A stretch of 64,000 bases of DNA from contig NZ_FOZI01000006.1 in assembly GCF_900114495.1 (NCBI RefSeq), positions 88,369 to 152,368 on the forward strand, written 5' to 3'. Below, piece by piece: positions 17,327-24,838 of this stretch. This stretch comes from Dyella sp. OK004. Its GTDB lineage: Bacteria > Pseudomonadota > Gammaproteobacteria > Xanthomonadales > Rhodanobacteraceae. The translations under genes and the position numbers were made by a program. Under the pieces are notes generated by a model. It made no database searches. It was not told the origin of the DNA and saw only the letters and a program-made list of their open reading frames with translations. Each line of letters opens with the position of its first letter. Position 1 is the first letter of the stretch.

Positions 17327-18057
17327 ATCCGGTGATGGCGGTGACGCGGCGCGAGCTGCGCAGTTACTTTGTGACGCCGGTGGCCTATGTGTTCCTGGTG
17401 ATCTTCCTGGTGCTCTCCGGCATCCTCACTTTCTATGCCGGCGATTTTTACGGCCGCAATCAGGCCGACCTGCAACCGTTTTTTGTGATGCATCCCTGGC
17501 TGTATCTGCTGCTGGCGCCGGCGGTATCGATGCGCATATGGGCGGAAGAGTCCAAGGGAGGCACGCTGGAGCTGCTGCTGAGTCTGCCGCTGACGCTGGC
17601 GCAGGCGATGTTGGGCAAATTCTTCGCAGCCTGGCTGTTCATGGGTTTTGGCCTGCTGCTGACCTTTCCGATCTGGATCACCGTGAACTATCTCGGCTCG
17701 CCGGACAACGGCGTGATCCTCGCCGGCTATCTTGGTAGCTGGCTGATGGCTGGTTCCTTCCTTGCTATTGGCGCCTGCCTGTCGGCAGTGACGCAGAGTC
17801 AGGTGGTGGCTTTTATTTTGACCATGGTGGTGTGCTTTCTGCTGATCCTCGCCGGCCAGCCGCAGGTGATGGACTTCCTGCAAGGCTCGATGCCGCGCCG
17901 GCTGTTGAACGCGCTGGCGCATCTGAGCATGCTGCGTCACTTCGAGGCGATCGCGCGCGGCGTGCTCGATCTGCGTGATCTGTTGTATTTCGTGCTGAGC
18001 ATCGCCACCTGGCTGATCGCGGGTGTGCTCGTGCTTGACCTGAAGCGGACGCCCTGA
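17323..18057 (+). CDS. ABC-2 type permease, GldF-like
   Basis: A 244-residue inner-membrane permease with six hydrophobic segments. The opening TRRELRSYFVTPVAYVFLVIFLVLSG is typical of the GldF/ABC-2 group, followed by MHPWLYLLLAPAVSMRIWAEE and KGGTLELLLSLPL, the coupling-helix region conserved in ABC-2 exporters such as NosY and GldF. It starts at GTG 17323 overlapping the ATPase stop. The third gene starts three bases after its stop, so the three form a tight operon. Confidence 0.87.
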   Translation: MNPVMAVTRRELRSYFVTPVAYVFLVIFLVLSGILTFYAGDFYGRNQADLQPFFVMHPWLYLLLAPAVSMRIWAEESKGGTLELLLSLPLTLAQAMLGKFFAAWLFMGFGLLLTFPIWITVNYLGSPDNGVILAGYLGSWLMAGSFLAIGACLSAVTQSQVVAFILTMVVCFLLILAGQPQVMDFLQGSMPRRLLNALAHLSMLRHFEAIARGVLDLRDLLYFVLSIATWLIAGVLVLDLKRTP

Positions 18058-18060
18058 GCT

Positions 18061-19956
18061 ATGGCCCGTCTGCATATCACCCGTCGTACCCGTCTGATCG
18101 CCACCTTGATCCTGTTGATGGTCGCCTTTGTGGCGGTCACTTTGGCCACTAGCCGCTGGATGCGTGTGGCGCGTTTCGACCTCACCGCCGACCGGATCTA
18201 CACGCTGACACCCGGCACCGTGCACATCGTGGAGAAGCTGCACGCACCGCTGAAGCTCACCCTGTATTTCTCCGAACACTCCACCCGCGATCTGCCGCAG
18301 CTGCGCAGTTATGAGCAGCGTGTGCGTGAAATGCTGCAGGAACTAGTGGCGCGCTCGCATGGGCGGCTGCGCCTGCAGGTAGTCGATCCGGTACCGTACT
18401 CGGACGATGAGGCCGCAGCGGAAGGCAATGGCCTCACTCCGATCAGCGGCGGTACCAACGGCGAGCGCGTGTTCTTCGGGCTTGTCGGCAGCACCTTGTC
18501 GACCAACCCTGATGTGGAAGCCGACAACGATCTTCATCCGACGGGCAAGACGTTAGCGATTCCGCTGTTCGATCCAGGCCGCGAGACCTTCCTCGAATAC
18601 GACATCGCCAAGCTGCTTTACGAGTTGAACGAACCCGCCAAACCGCATATCGGCCTGATCAGCAGCCTGCCGGTGCAAGGCAATCCGGTGCTTGGCGAGG
18701 AGCCGTGGACGGTGATCCGCCAGCTCGGCCAGCTGTTCGAGGTAAAGGCGCTCGATGCGACCAAGCTTGAGCGCATTGGCGACGATATCCAGGTGTTGCT
18801 GCTGATCCATCCCAAGCAGCTGCCGGAGGCGGCGCAGTACGCCATCGATCAGTACGTGCTGCGCGGCGGGCATACGGTGGTGTTCGTGGATCCCGATTCG
18901 GAGCTGGACACCACACCGTTCGTCGACAGCAACGGCGTGATGGACGATCACAACTCCGACCTGCATCGCCTGTTCGAGACCTGGGGTGTGCAGTACGACC
19001 CGCAGAAAGTGGTGCTGGACCGCTCGCGCGCGTTGCGCATCGAGCTGGCCGACAACAGCGCCACCAATCATCCGGCCATGCTCGGCCTGACCGGGCAGGA
19101 GCTCAACCACAACGATGTGGTCACGGCCAGTCTGCAGCGCATCAACCTGTCCAGTGTGGGTTATTTCGACCTGGCACAGAAAACCACTTCACGCCTGATG
19201 CCGCTGCTGCAGAGCACGACCGATGCTGAAGTGGTTTCGGCGCAGCGCGTGCGCGAAGCCACTGCTGATCCCAACGTATTGCTGGACACCTACCGGCCCG
19301 ACAACAACCGCTACGTGATCGCGGCGCGGGTACGCGGTGCATTCCCTTCGGCCTTCCCGGAGAAAGCCAGGCAGCCCGGCCATCTGGCGCAGGCGGCCGA
19401 TAATGCCGAAGTGATCCTGATCGCGGATACCGATCTGCTGTCGGATCGCTTGTGGGTGTCGTACTCGCAAAGCCTGCTGGGGCCGTTGCAGCTCAGCGCA
19501 TTGGCCAATAACGGCGACTTCATCACCAATCTCGCGGATAACCTCAGTGGTTCCTCGGCGCTATTGTCGATCCACGGGCGCACTACCTCGCAGCGGCCGT
19601 TCACTCGCGTGCTGGCGCTGCAAAGCGCGGCTGACCAGAAATTCCTGGCCAAAAAGCAGGAGCTGCAACGCGAACTGGCAGTGACCCGTAGCCGCCTGTC
19701 CGAACTGCAGCCGGGCAAGGCAGCGCGCGGCGATACGGTCAGCGCCGAACAAAAGACCGAAATCGAACAGTTTCTGCAGCGCCAGCTGGCGATCAACAAA
19801 GAGCTGCGCGACGTGCAGCATCAGTTGAACGCGGAAATCGATGCCCTCGGCATGCGCCTGAAGTTCATCAATATCGTGTTGGTGCCGGCGCTGATTACCT
19901 TGTTCGGGCTGGTCTACGGCTGGCGTCGTTCGCAGCGCAACCGCCGGCGCCCGTGA
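18061..19956 (+). CDS. GldG-like ABC transporter auxiliary protein
   Basis: A 631-residue protein anchored by a helix at about 11-31 (LIATLILLMVAFVAVTLATS) and a C-terminal helix at about 604-622, with a large extracytoplasmic part. The N-terminal FDLTADRIYTLTPGTVHIV, LTLYFSE and LRSYEQRVREMLQEL are hallmarks of the ABC_transp_aux/GldG domain; a periplasmic Rossmann-like region with LLLIHPKQLPEAAQYAIDQYVLRGG follows, and residues about 530-600 are predicted coiled coil. Homologues work with GldA and GldF in Bacteroidetes gliding; in proteobacteria the cargo is not known. Confidence 0.85.
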   Translation: MARLHITRRTRLIATLILLMVAFVAVTLATSRWMRVARFDLTADRIYTLTPGTVHIVEKLHAPLKLTLYFSEHSTRDLPQLRSYEQRVREMLQELVARSHGRLRLQVVDPVPYSDDEAAAEGNGLTPISGGTNGERVFFGLVGSTLSTNPDVEADNDLHPTGKTLAIPLFDPGRETFLEYDIAKLLYELNEPAKPHIGLISSLPVQGNPVLGEEPWTVIRQLGQLFEVKALDATKLERIGDDIQVLLLIHPKQLPEAAQYAIDQYVLRGGHTVVFVDPDSELDTTPFVDSNGVMDDHNSDLHRLFETWGVQYDPQKVVLDRSRALRIELADNSATNHPAMLGLTGQELNHNDVVTASLQRINLSSVGYFDLAQKTTSRLMPLLQSTTDAEVVSAQRVREATADPNVLLDTYRPDNNRYVIAARVRGAFPSAFPEKARQPGHLAQAADNAEVILIADTDLLSDRLWVSYSQSLLGPLQLSALANNGDFITNLADNLSGSSALLSIHGRTTSQRPFTRVLALQSAADQKFLAKKQELQRELAVTRSRLSELQPGKAARGDTVSAEQKTEIEQFLQRQLAINKELRDVQHQLNAEIDALGMRLKFINIVLVPALITLFGLVYGWRRSQRNRRRP

Positions 19957-20054
19957 GCGTGGCGGCAATCTGCCGCAAGGAATGCGGTCGGGCGGCGGGA
20001 TGTGAACGGGCTATGCTTGGCGACTGCCGGCGTTGCCCGGCCCGGAACTGACCG

Positions 20055-20957
20055 ATGTTGCCGAGCTTGCTCAAATGGATCGTGCCCTGGGAGTTCTCCT
20101 GGGTCTTCCTGCTGACCTTCGTCGCTGTCGCCGTGCTTTATGTGCGCGGCTGCCAGCGTGTGCGGGTGAGTATGGCGCGGCAGCTGGCGTTCTGGGTCGG
20201 CATGGCGATCGTCTATCTGTCGCTGCACACTTATTTCGATTACTACGCCGAGCATGAGTTCTTCATGCATCGCATCCAGCAGGTGCTGCTGCATCATCTG
20301 GCGCCGTTGCTGATCATTGCCTCGTATCCGGGCGTGGTCTTGCGGGCGGGTCTGCCGTTGTCCTGGCGTATCCATGCGCTGCGTCCGTTGCTGTGTTCCT
20401 GGCCGTGGCGTGTGGTGAGCGCGGTGCTGCTCAATCCGGCGCTGGCGACGATCCTGTTCGTCGCCTTCATCATCATCTGGCTGATCCCGTCGATGCAGAC
20501 GCTGGCGATGCTGGACTGGCGCATCTACCGCTTCATGAACTGGTCGATGATGCTCAGTGGTCTGATCTATTGGTGGCTGGTGCTCGACCACCGGCCGCGT
20601 CCGCCAGGCCGCATGACGCCGGGCCTGCGTGTGCTGTCGCCGGGTATCACCATGACGCCGCAGATTCTGGCCGGCGCCATCGTGACCTTCTCCAAGACTG
20701 ACCTGTATCCGATCTTCGAAATCTGCGGCCGCGCCTTCACCTTCAACGTGCTCACCGGACAGTTGGTGGGCGGCGTGATCATGTGGGTGCCGGCGGCGAT
20801 CATCGAATCCATCGGCGGTTTGTTGGCCATGCGGCAATGGCTGCGGCTGTCGCGCAGCGGGCGCATCAAGTCCAAGCGTTGGGAGGCGCAACGGCGCGCC
20901 GCCAGGCTGGCCGCTTCCGATGCGAACGCCACCAGGGATGAAGCCTCGGGGGCTTAG
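20055..20957 (+). CDS. ctaG: Cytochrome c oxidase assembly protein CtaG (caa3 type)
   Basis: A 300-residue inner-membrane protein with about seven helices of the Caa3_CtaG family (distinct from the Cox11-type CtaG). Conserved family features are HTYFDYYAEHEFFMHRIQQVLLHH with several histidines near the outer face, and MMLSGLIYWWLVLDHRP. It helps assemble or supply copper to haem-copper oxidases. Its stop overlaps the convergent PCu(A)C gene stop at 20954-20957. No oxidase subunit gene is in the window, but SCO1 and PCu(A)C beside it support the copper-delivery role. Confidence 0.88.
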   Translation: MLPSLLKWIVPWEFSWVFLLTFVAVAVLYVRGCQRVRVSMARQLAFWVGMAIVYLSLHTYFDYYAEHEFFMHRIQQVLLHHLAPLLIIASYPGVVLRAGLPLSWRIHALRPLLCSWPWRVVSAVLLNPALATILFVAFIIIWLIPSMQTLAMLDWRIYRFMNWSMMLSGLIYWWLVLDHRPRPPGRMTPGLRVLSPGITMTPQILAGAIVTFSKTDLYPIFEICGRAFTFNVLTGQLVGGVIMWVPAAIIESIGGLLAMRQWLRLSRSGRIKSKRWEAQRRAARLAASDANATRDEASGA

Positions 20958-21451
20958 TGGCTGTGATGGTCCATGCCGGCCATGCCGGCCATGCCGGAGT
21001 CGCTGTCCATGGCATTGGCTGGGCGTGCGTCGAAATCGGTATCCAGCGTGCTGCCATCAGTGAATTGCAGGCTGAGCTTCACCTTGTCACCGACCTTCAC
21101 CGGCTTGCTCGCCTTCATCAGCATCAGGTGATAGCCGCCCGGCGATAACGCGGCTGTGCCGTGGGCGGGGATCGGCAGACTATCCACTTTCTCCATGCGG
21201 CCCATACCGCCTTCGGTGCTGCTCTTGTGCAGCATCACTTCGCCATACGTTTCGCTGCGCACGCCGCGCAGATTGACGGTCTGTTCGCCACGATTTTCTA
21301 GCACCACGTAACCGCCGGATGGCAGACCGCCCGGCATCACGCGAATCCATGCCTGCGAAGCTTTCACGTTGTCGGCATCGCTGGCGGAGGCAGTGAAGGC
21401 GATCAGTAGGCCGCAGATCAACAAGGGAAGACGAGCTGCGCGCAGATTCAT
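20954..21451 (-). CDS. Periplasmic copper chaperone PCu(A)C
   Basis: A 165-residue exported protein (signal peptide about 1-24). The copper motif H(M)x10Mx21HxM is complete: M73/H75, M86, H108 and M110. The tail is rich in Met, Asp and His (SGMAGMAGMDHHSH), which adds copper-binding capacity. PCu(A)C proteins insert Cu(I) into the CuA site or hand it to SCO. Its ATG overlaps the SCO stop codon by ATGA, so the two are co-translated. The coding stretch ends within the convergent ctaG stop. Confidence 0.93.
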   Translation of the reverse strand: MNLRAARLPLLICGLLIAFTASASDADNVKASQAWIRVMPGGLPSGGYVVLENRGEQTVNLRGVRSETYGEVMLHKSSTEGGMGRMEKVDSLPIPAHGTAALSPGGYHLMLMKASKPVKVGDKVKLSLQFTDGSTLDTDFDARPANAMDSDSGMAGMAGMDHHSH

Positions 21452-22062
21452 GACTTGGCTCCCGGGCTGAGCAGCAGGTGCAGATCGTGGACCAGATCAT
21501 CCTGCGGATTGGCGGGCGTCGATAGCAGACGGGCCTTACCCTCGCGGTCGAATACATAGATCGCGGAGCTGTGGCTGACTTCGTATTGACCGTCGCCCTT
21601 GTCCGGTTCGCGAGTGAAGGCGGAGCGATAGCGTTTGCTCAGCGCTTCGATCGCGCGCGGCTCGCCGGATAGACCCACGGCACGCGGATCGAAGGCGTTG
21701 ACGTAGGCATGCATCACGTCGGGTGTGTCGCGTGCCGGGTCGACGCTGACAAACAGAATGCGCGCGTCGTCAGCCAACGGCCCCAGCCGCTGCATCACCA
21801 CATGCAGCTGGGCGAGGGTGAGCGGACATACGTCCGGGCAATGGGTGTAGCCGAAATACAGCAGCACCACTTTGCCTTTGTAGTCGGCCCCCGTTACTGC
21901 CTTGCCGTGATCGTCGGTGAGCTTGAAGTCGAGATCCGGCATGTGGCCGGTGACATCGGTCAGGCGCCATGGGGCCGGTTCGCCGCGATGGCAGGCAGCG
22001 AGCAGCGTGGTGCAGGCGAGCAGGGCCAGCAGGAGCAGGGTGCGGGTCAGGCGGGGCTTCAT
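21448..22062 (-). CDS. SCO1/SenC family copper chaperone
   Basis: A 204-residue lipoprotein (lipobox LAAC, Cys at about 24) with a thioredoxin fold. The copper-binding CPDVC (75-79) within GYTHCPDVCPLT and the distant histidine in YEVSHSSAIYVF are present. SCO proteins reduce or metallate the CuA centre of cytochrome oxidase subunit II in the periplasm. The ATG at 22062 gives a normal lipoprotein signal; ATG 22083 seven codons upstream is an alternative, and neither has a good ribosome site. First gene of a two-gene operon with PCu(A)C. Confidence 0.92.
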   Translation of the reverse strand: MKPRLTRTLLLLALLACTTLLAACHRGEPAPWRLTDVTGHMPDLDFKLTDDHGKAVTGADYKGKVVLLYFGYTHCPDVCPLTLAQLHVVMQRLGPLADDARILFVSVDPARDTPDVMHAYVNAFDPRAVGLSGEPRAIEALSKRYRSAFTREPDKGDGQYEVSHSSAIYVFDREGKARLLSTPANPQDDLVHDLHLLLSPGAKS

Positions 22063-22134
22063 GCGAGAATCGTGAGCGGTCATTTCATCAGCATACGACA
22101 CCGGTCCTGCCGGTGCGCCGAGGAACCGTTCCCG

Positions 22135-22512
22135 ATGCGACAACCTGTCAGTCTTTTCGCTGGCCTGCTGGTGGGCCTGGCAGGTGCCAGCGCAGTGGCC
22201 TTGGGTGCGTTCGGAGCTCATGCGTTGCGTGATGTGCTGGACGTTCGCGGCAGCGAGTTGTGGCATACCGCGGTGAGCTATCACTTCTGGCATGCCCTCG
22301 CGTTGGCGCTTGCAAGCTTTGCCGCTGCCGGGCGTAGGCGAAGCGTCGCCATGGCGGCTTTCGCGCTGGGTATCGTGCTCTTTAGCGGCAGTCTCTATGC
22401 GCTGGCGCTTGGTGCGCCGCGCTGGTGCGGCGCAATCACGCCCTTGGGTGGTTTAGCCTTTATCGTTGGCTGGATCGCGCTGGGTTTGGGGCTGGCACGA
22501 CGCAATGCATGA
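22135..22512 (+). CDS. DUF423 family membrane protein
   Basis: A 125-residue protein with four hydrophobic helices. The start LFAGLLVGLAGASAVALGAFGAHAL, the histidine-containing TAVSYHFWHALALAL and FSGSLYALALG identify the DUF423 family (YwdK/YgdD type) of unknown function. The ATG at 22135 has AGGA ten bases upstream. It is divergent from the SCO gene, and convergent with the CPBP gene, whose stop lies two bases past its own. Confidence 0.85.
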   Translation: MRQPVSLFAGLLVGLAGASAVALGAFGAHALRDVLDVRGSELWHTAVSYHFWHALALALASFAAAGRRRSVAMAAFALGIVLFSGSLYALALGAPRWCGAITPLGGLAFIVGWIALGLGLARRNA

Positions 22513-22513
22513 G

Positions 22514-23284
22514 CTAGGCCGTTCCCAGCACTAGCGGGGAGGCAACGTGCAGTATGAGATCTGCACAGAAATGCGCGAGCATCGCGTGCTCAAGGCCGAA
22601 CTTCCAGAACAACCCGCCACAAACCAGGCCGACCAAACTGTTGAGAAAAATGATCTGGCCAATCGCAAACGGCGTATGCGCTATGCCGGTGGAAAAAGCG
22701 AACGGCAGGTGACCCGCGCCGAATAACAGGGCGGCGAGCACGATGGCGACGATGAACATCCATGAACGAGCTTGCTGTCTCCGGGGCCAGGCCAGTAGCC
22801 ATACGAGCAGGCTGACCGATCCCAGCCGGCACAAGATCTCTTCGGCAGTGCCTCCATAAAGCGAAGCCAGGGCGCCGCGCCAGGTCTGTCCGATGGTATC
22901 GAGGACGCGCGGTGTCGGAGGAGGTTGAATCTGCTCAATGCCAGCCACGGCTATTCCGGCCAGAACACCTAGTAGCGCCGCCAACATCCAGTGCGTCCGC
23001 CGCGCAGGCATGGGTTGCCGGTAGATCCAGGCGCGCAGCCAGGGGGCATCGAGACCATGCCCGCCACCTAGATAAAGTCCCAACCAGGCAAACAGCCACG
23101 TCAACACACCGGTTTGCGCTGCCCCAATCGCGATGGCCTTCCACAGCGGTATCCGCAGCGGCGCGGGCGTCATAGCGATTAGATACGGAAAGAGCGCGGG
23201 TGTGGCCAGCGCCGCAGCCACGCCAAGCCACAGTGCAAGTTTGAGGTGAGGGCCGCGTACGACAGATTCGGTCGGACTGGACAT
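22514..23284 (-). CDS. CPBP family intramembrane metalloprotease
   Basis: A 256-residue membrane protein with six to eight helices. The CPBP/Abi (CAAX-protease) motifs are recognisable: EEILCR at about 148-153 (motif 1, EExxxR), FGAGHLPFA (motif 2 histidine), and HAMLAHFCADLILH (motif 3). The residues needed for catalysis appear intact. Family members cleave prenylated proteins or bacteriocin-related peptides, or act as immunity proteins; the substrate is unknown. Ten bases separate it from the upstream DUF3887 gene, suggesting a two-gene unit. Confidence 0.82.
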   Translation of the reverse strand: MSSPTESVVRGPHLKLALWLGVAAALATPALFPYLIAMTPAPLRIPLWKAIAIGAAQTGVLTWLFAWLGLYLGGGHGLDAPWLRAWIYRQPMPARRTHWMLAALLGVLAGIAVAGIEQIQPPPTPRVLDTIGQTWRGALASLYGGTAEEILCRLGSVSLLVWLLAWPRRQQARSWMFIVAIVLAALLFGAGHLPFAFSTGIAHTPFAIGQIIFLNSLVGLVCGGLFWKFGLEHAMLAHFCADLILHVASPLVLGTA

Positions 23285-23293
23285 GGCTGTGAC

Positions 23294-23668
23294 TCAATGA
23301 TGTGGCTTGATGAAAAAACCGGTGATCTTGCCGTCCGCGGCGCAGGTTACTTGGGCGTCGATCATTTGCTGGCCGTAATGCAGCGGGGTCAGTACGACAG
23401 AGTGCTCGCCGAGCTGAGTGGTCTGTACCGGTTCGCGTGCACCGCGTTCGCCGAACTGCGGCGGTATGGCTTGCCATACCTGAGACAGCGTATCGGCGCT
23501 GAGCTTGGCTTTCATCGTTGTGTCGAAGTCCACAGTAGCGCCCGCGTAGTCGCCGCGATCCAGTGCATCGAGCAGACGCGTCGAAGCGGTTTCGCAAGGC
23601 GTTTCGCCGTGAGCGGCACCCATGAATGCGCTCAAGCTAAGGCAGACAGCTAGTCCGAACAGTTTCAT
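23294..23668 (-). CDS. DUF3887-like secreted protein
   Basis: A 124-residue protein with a signal peptide (about 1-21, cleavage after AHG). The mature part begins CETASTRLLDALDRGDYAGATVDFDTTMKAKLS, followed by VWQAIPPQFGERG, the pattern of DUF3887 domains, which resemble SnoaL/NTF2-like folds and often precede alpha/beta hydrolases. Two cysteines could form a disulfide. GGGGAG upstream supports the ATG. The function is unknown. Confidence 0.7.
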   Translation of the reverse strand: MKLFGLAVCLSLSAFMGAAHGETPCETASTRLLDALDRGDYAGATVDFDTTMKAKLSADTLSQVWQAIPPQFGERGAREPVQTTQLGEHSVVLTPLHYGQQMIDAQVTCAADGKITGFFIKPHH

Positions 23669-23701
23669 GTGGACTCCCCCTGAGAGTCGTTGGGTTAGTT
23701 A

Positions 23702-23893
23702 TCAGGTTGATTCGTCATCGTCGACGGGCTCGCTGGGGCGGGGCTTGAGGCGTCCGCCCTTGCGCAGCGCGTCGCGCAGCACGTATTCGATCTGCGCGTT
23801 CACGCTGCGCAATTCGTCATCGGCCCAGCGCTGCATCGCCTCCAGCACGGCGGCGCTGATGCGCAGCGGATAGGCTTTCTTTTCGGCGGGCAC
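23702..23893 (-). CDS. Arc-type ribbon-helix-helix DNA-binding protein
   Basis: A 63-residue protein: KAYPLRISAAVLEAMQRWADDELRSVNAQIEYVLRDAL is the beta-strand/helix/helix of Arc/MetJ regulators, where the strand residues contact DNA. The acidic tail EPVDDDEST is unusual. It starts at GTG 23893, 11 bases after the SPFH stop, with no strong ribosome site, so translational coupling to the SPFH gene is likely. Tandem palindromes in front of the operon (24807-24823) are candidate sites for autoregulation. Confidence 0.82.
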   Translation of the reverse strand: MPAEKKAYPLRISAAVLEAMQRWADDELRSVNAQIEYVLRDALRKGGRLKPRPSEPVDDDEST

Positions 23894-23904
23894 TCGTGAA
23901 CCGC

Positions 23905-24777
23905 TCAGCCGCTGTAGAGCGTGCCGGCGTTGACCACCGGTTGCGTCGCGCGGTCACCACACAGCACGACCAGCAAGTTGCTCACCATCGCCGCTTTGCG
24001 CTCCTCGTCGAGCTCGACCACACCTTGCTGGCGCAGCCGTTCCAACGCCATGGCCACCATGCCGACGGCGCCTTCCACGATGCGTTCGCGCGCGGCCACG
24101 ATGGCATTGGCCTGCTGGCGCTGCAGCATGGCCTGAGCAATTTCCTGTGCGTAGGCGAGATGGCTGATGCGCGCTTCGATCACGCTGACACCGGCTTTTT
24201 CCAGGCGCGCCTGGATTTCGTCGCGCAGATGGTTGTTGATCACTTCGCCATGGCTACGCAGCGAGGGCTTGCCGTCGTCGTGCGCATCGTAGGGATAGTT
24301 CTGCGCCATCTGGCGTAGCGCCGATTCGCTCTGGATATGCACGAAGTTCTCGTAGTCATCCACGCAGAACACGGCCTCGGCGGTATCCACTACCTGCCAC
24401 ACCACGACCGCGGCAATCTCGATCGGATTGCCATCGCTATCGTTGACCTTGAGCTTGCTGCTCTCGAAATTGCGCACGCGCAGCGACACGCGGCGCCGGC
24501 TGTAGAAGGGGTTGGTCCAGCGCAGGCCTTCGTTGCGCACGGTGCCGGCGTATTTGCCGAAGAGCTGCACCACCTGACCTTCATTCGGTGCGACCTGGAA
24601 AAAGCCTTTGGTGAAAAGCCCGGCGAGCGCGATCAGCACCAGGCCGCCGAAGAAGCGCGACGCGGGCAGCTCGTGCCCCGCGGCGGAGAGCAGCAAAACT
24701 GCGCCGCCGCCGGCCAACAGCAGGCAGAACAGGATGAAAGGAATACCGGCGACGGAAAAACCTTGACGTTCGTTCAT
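23905..24777 (-). CDS. SPFH domain (band 7/stomatin-like) membrane protein
   Basis: A 290-residue protein with two N-terminal membrane segments (about 9-32 and 43-60) and an SPFH domain (about 63-240). Telltale parts are [59 protein letters not shown] and [24 protein letters not shown]. Such proteins form oligomeric rings organising membrane microdomains and proteases. The ribosome site AGGGAGG lies inside a perfect 7-bp hairpin, suggesting translational control. It is the first gene of a unit with the ribbon-helix-helix gene. Confidence 0.88.
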   Translation of the reverse strand: MNERQGFSVAGIPFILFCLLLAGGGAVLLLSAAGHELPASRFFGGLVLIALAGLFTKGFFQVAPNEGQVVQLFGKYAGTVRNEGLRWTNPFYSRRRVSLRVRNFESSKLKVNDSDGNPIEIAAVVVWQVVDTAEAVFCVDDYENFVHIQSESALRQMAQNYPYDAHDDGKPSLRSHGEVINNHLRDEIQARLEKAGVSVIEARISHLAYAQEIAQAMLQRQQANAIVAARERIVEGAVGMVAMALERLRQQGVVELDEERKAAMVSNLLVVLCGDRATQPVVNAGTLYSG

Positions 24778-24784
24778 GACGACA

Positions 24785-24802
24785 CCTCCCTAGATAGGGA
24801 GG
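24785..24802 (-). promoter_or_regulatory. Hairpin sequestering the SPFH ribosome binding site
   Basis: On the minus strand CCTCCCT (24802-24796), a four-base ATCT loop and AGGGAGG (24791-24785) form a perfect 7-bp stem. The 3' arm is the Shine-Dalgarno sequence, seven bases before the ATG. Opening of the stem would be needed for efficient translation. Confidence 0.6.
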
Positions 24803-24806
24803 ATTG

Positions 24807-24823
24807 GATATCAAACTGATATC
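24807..24823. promoter_or_regulatory. Tandem GATATC sites, 11 bp apart, upstream of the SPFH operon
   Basis: Two GATATC palindromes (24807-24812 and 24818-24823) are spaced exactly 11 bases, one helical turn, and sit within a repeated TGATATC context on the minus strand. The arrangement is what cooperative dimers such as ribbon-helix-helix regulators use. Binding by the operon's own RHH protein is inference. Confidence 0.45.
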
Positions 24824-24838
24824 ACATGCAAGTACCTA

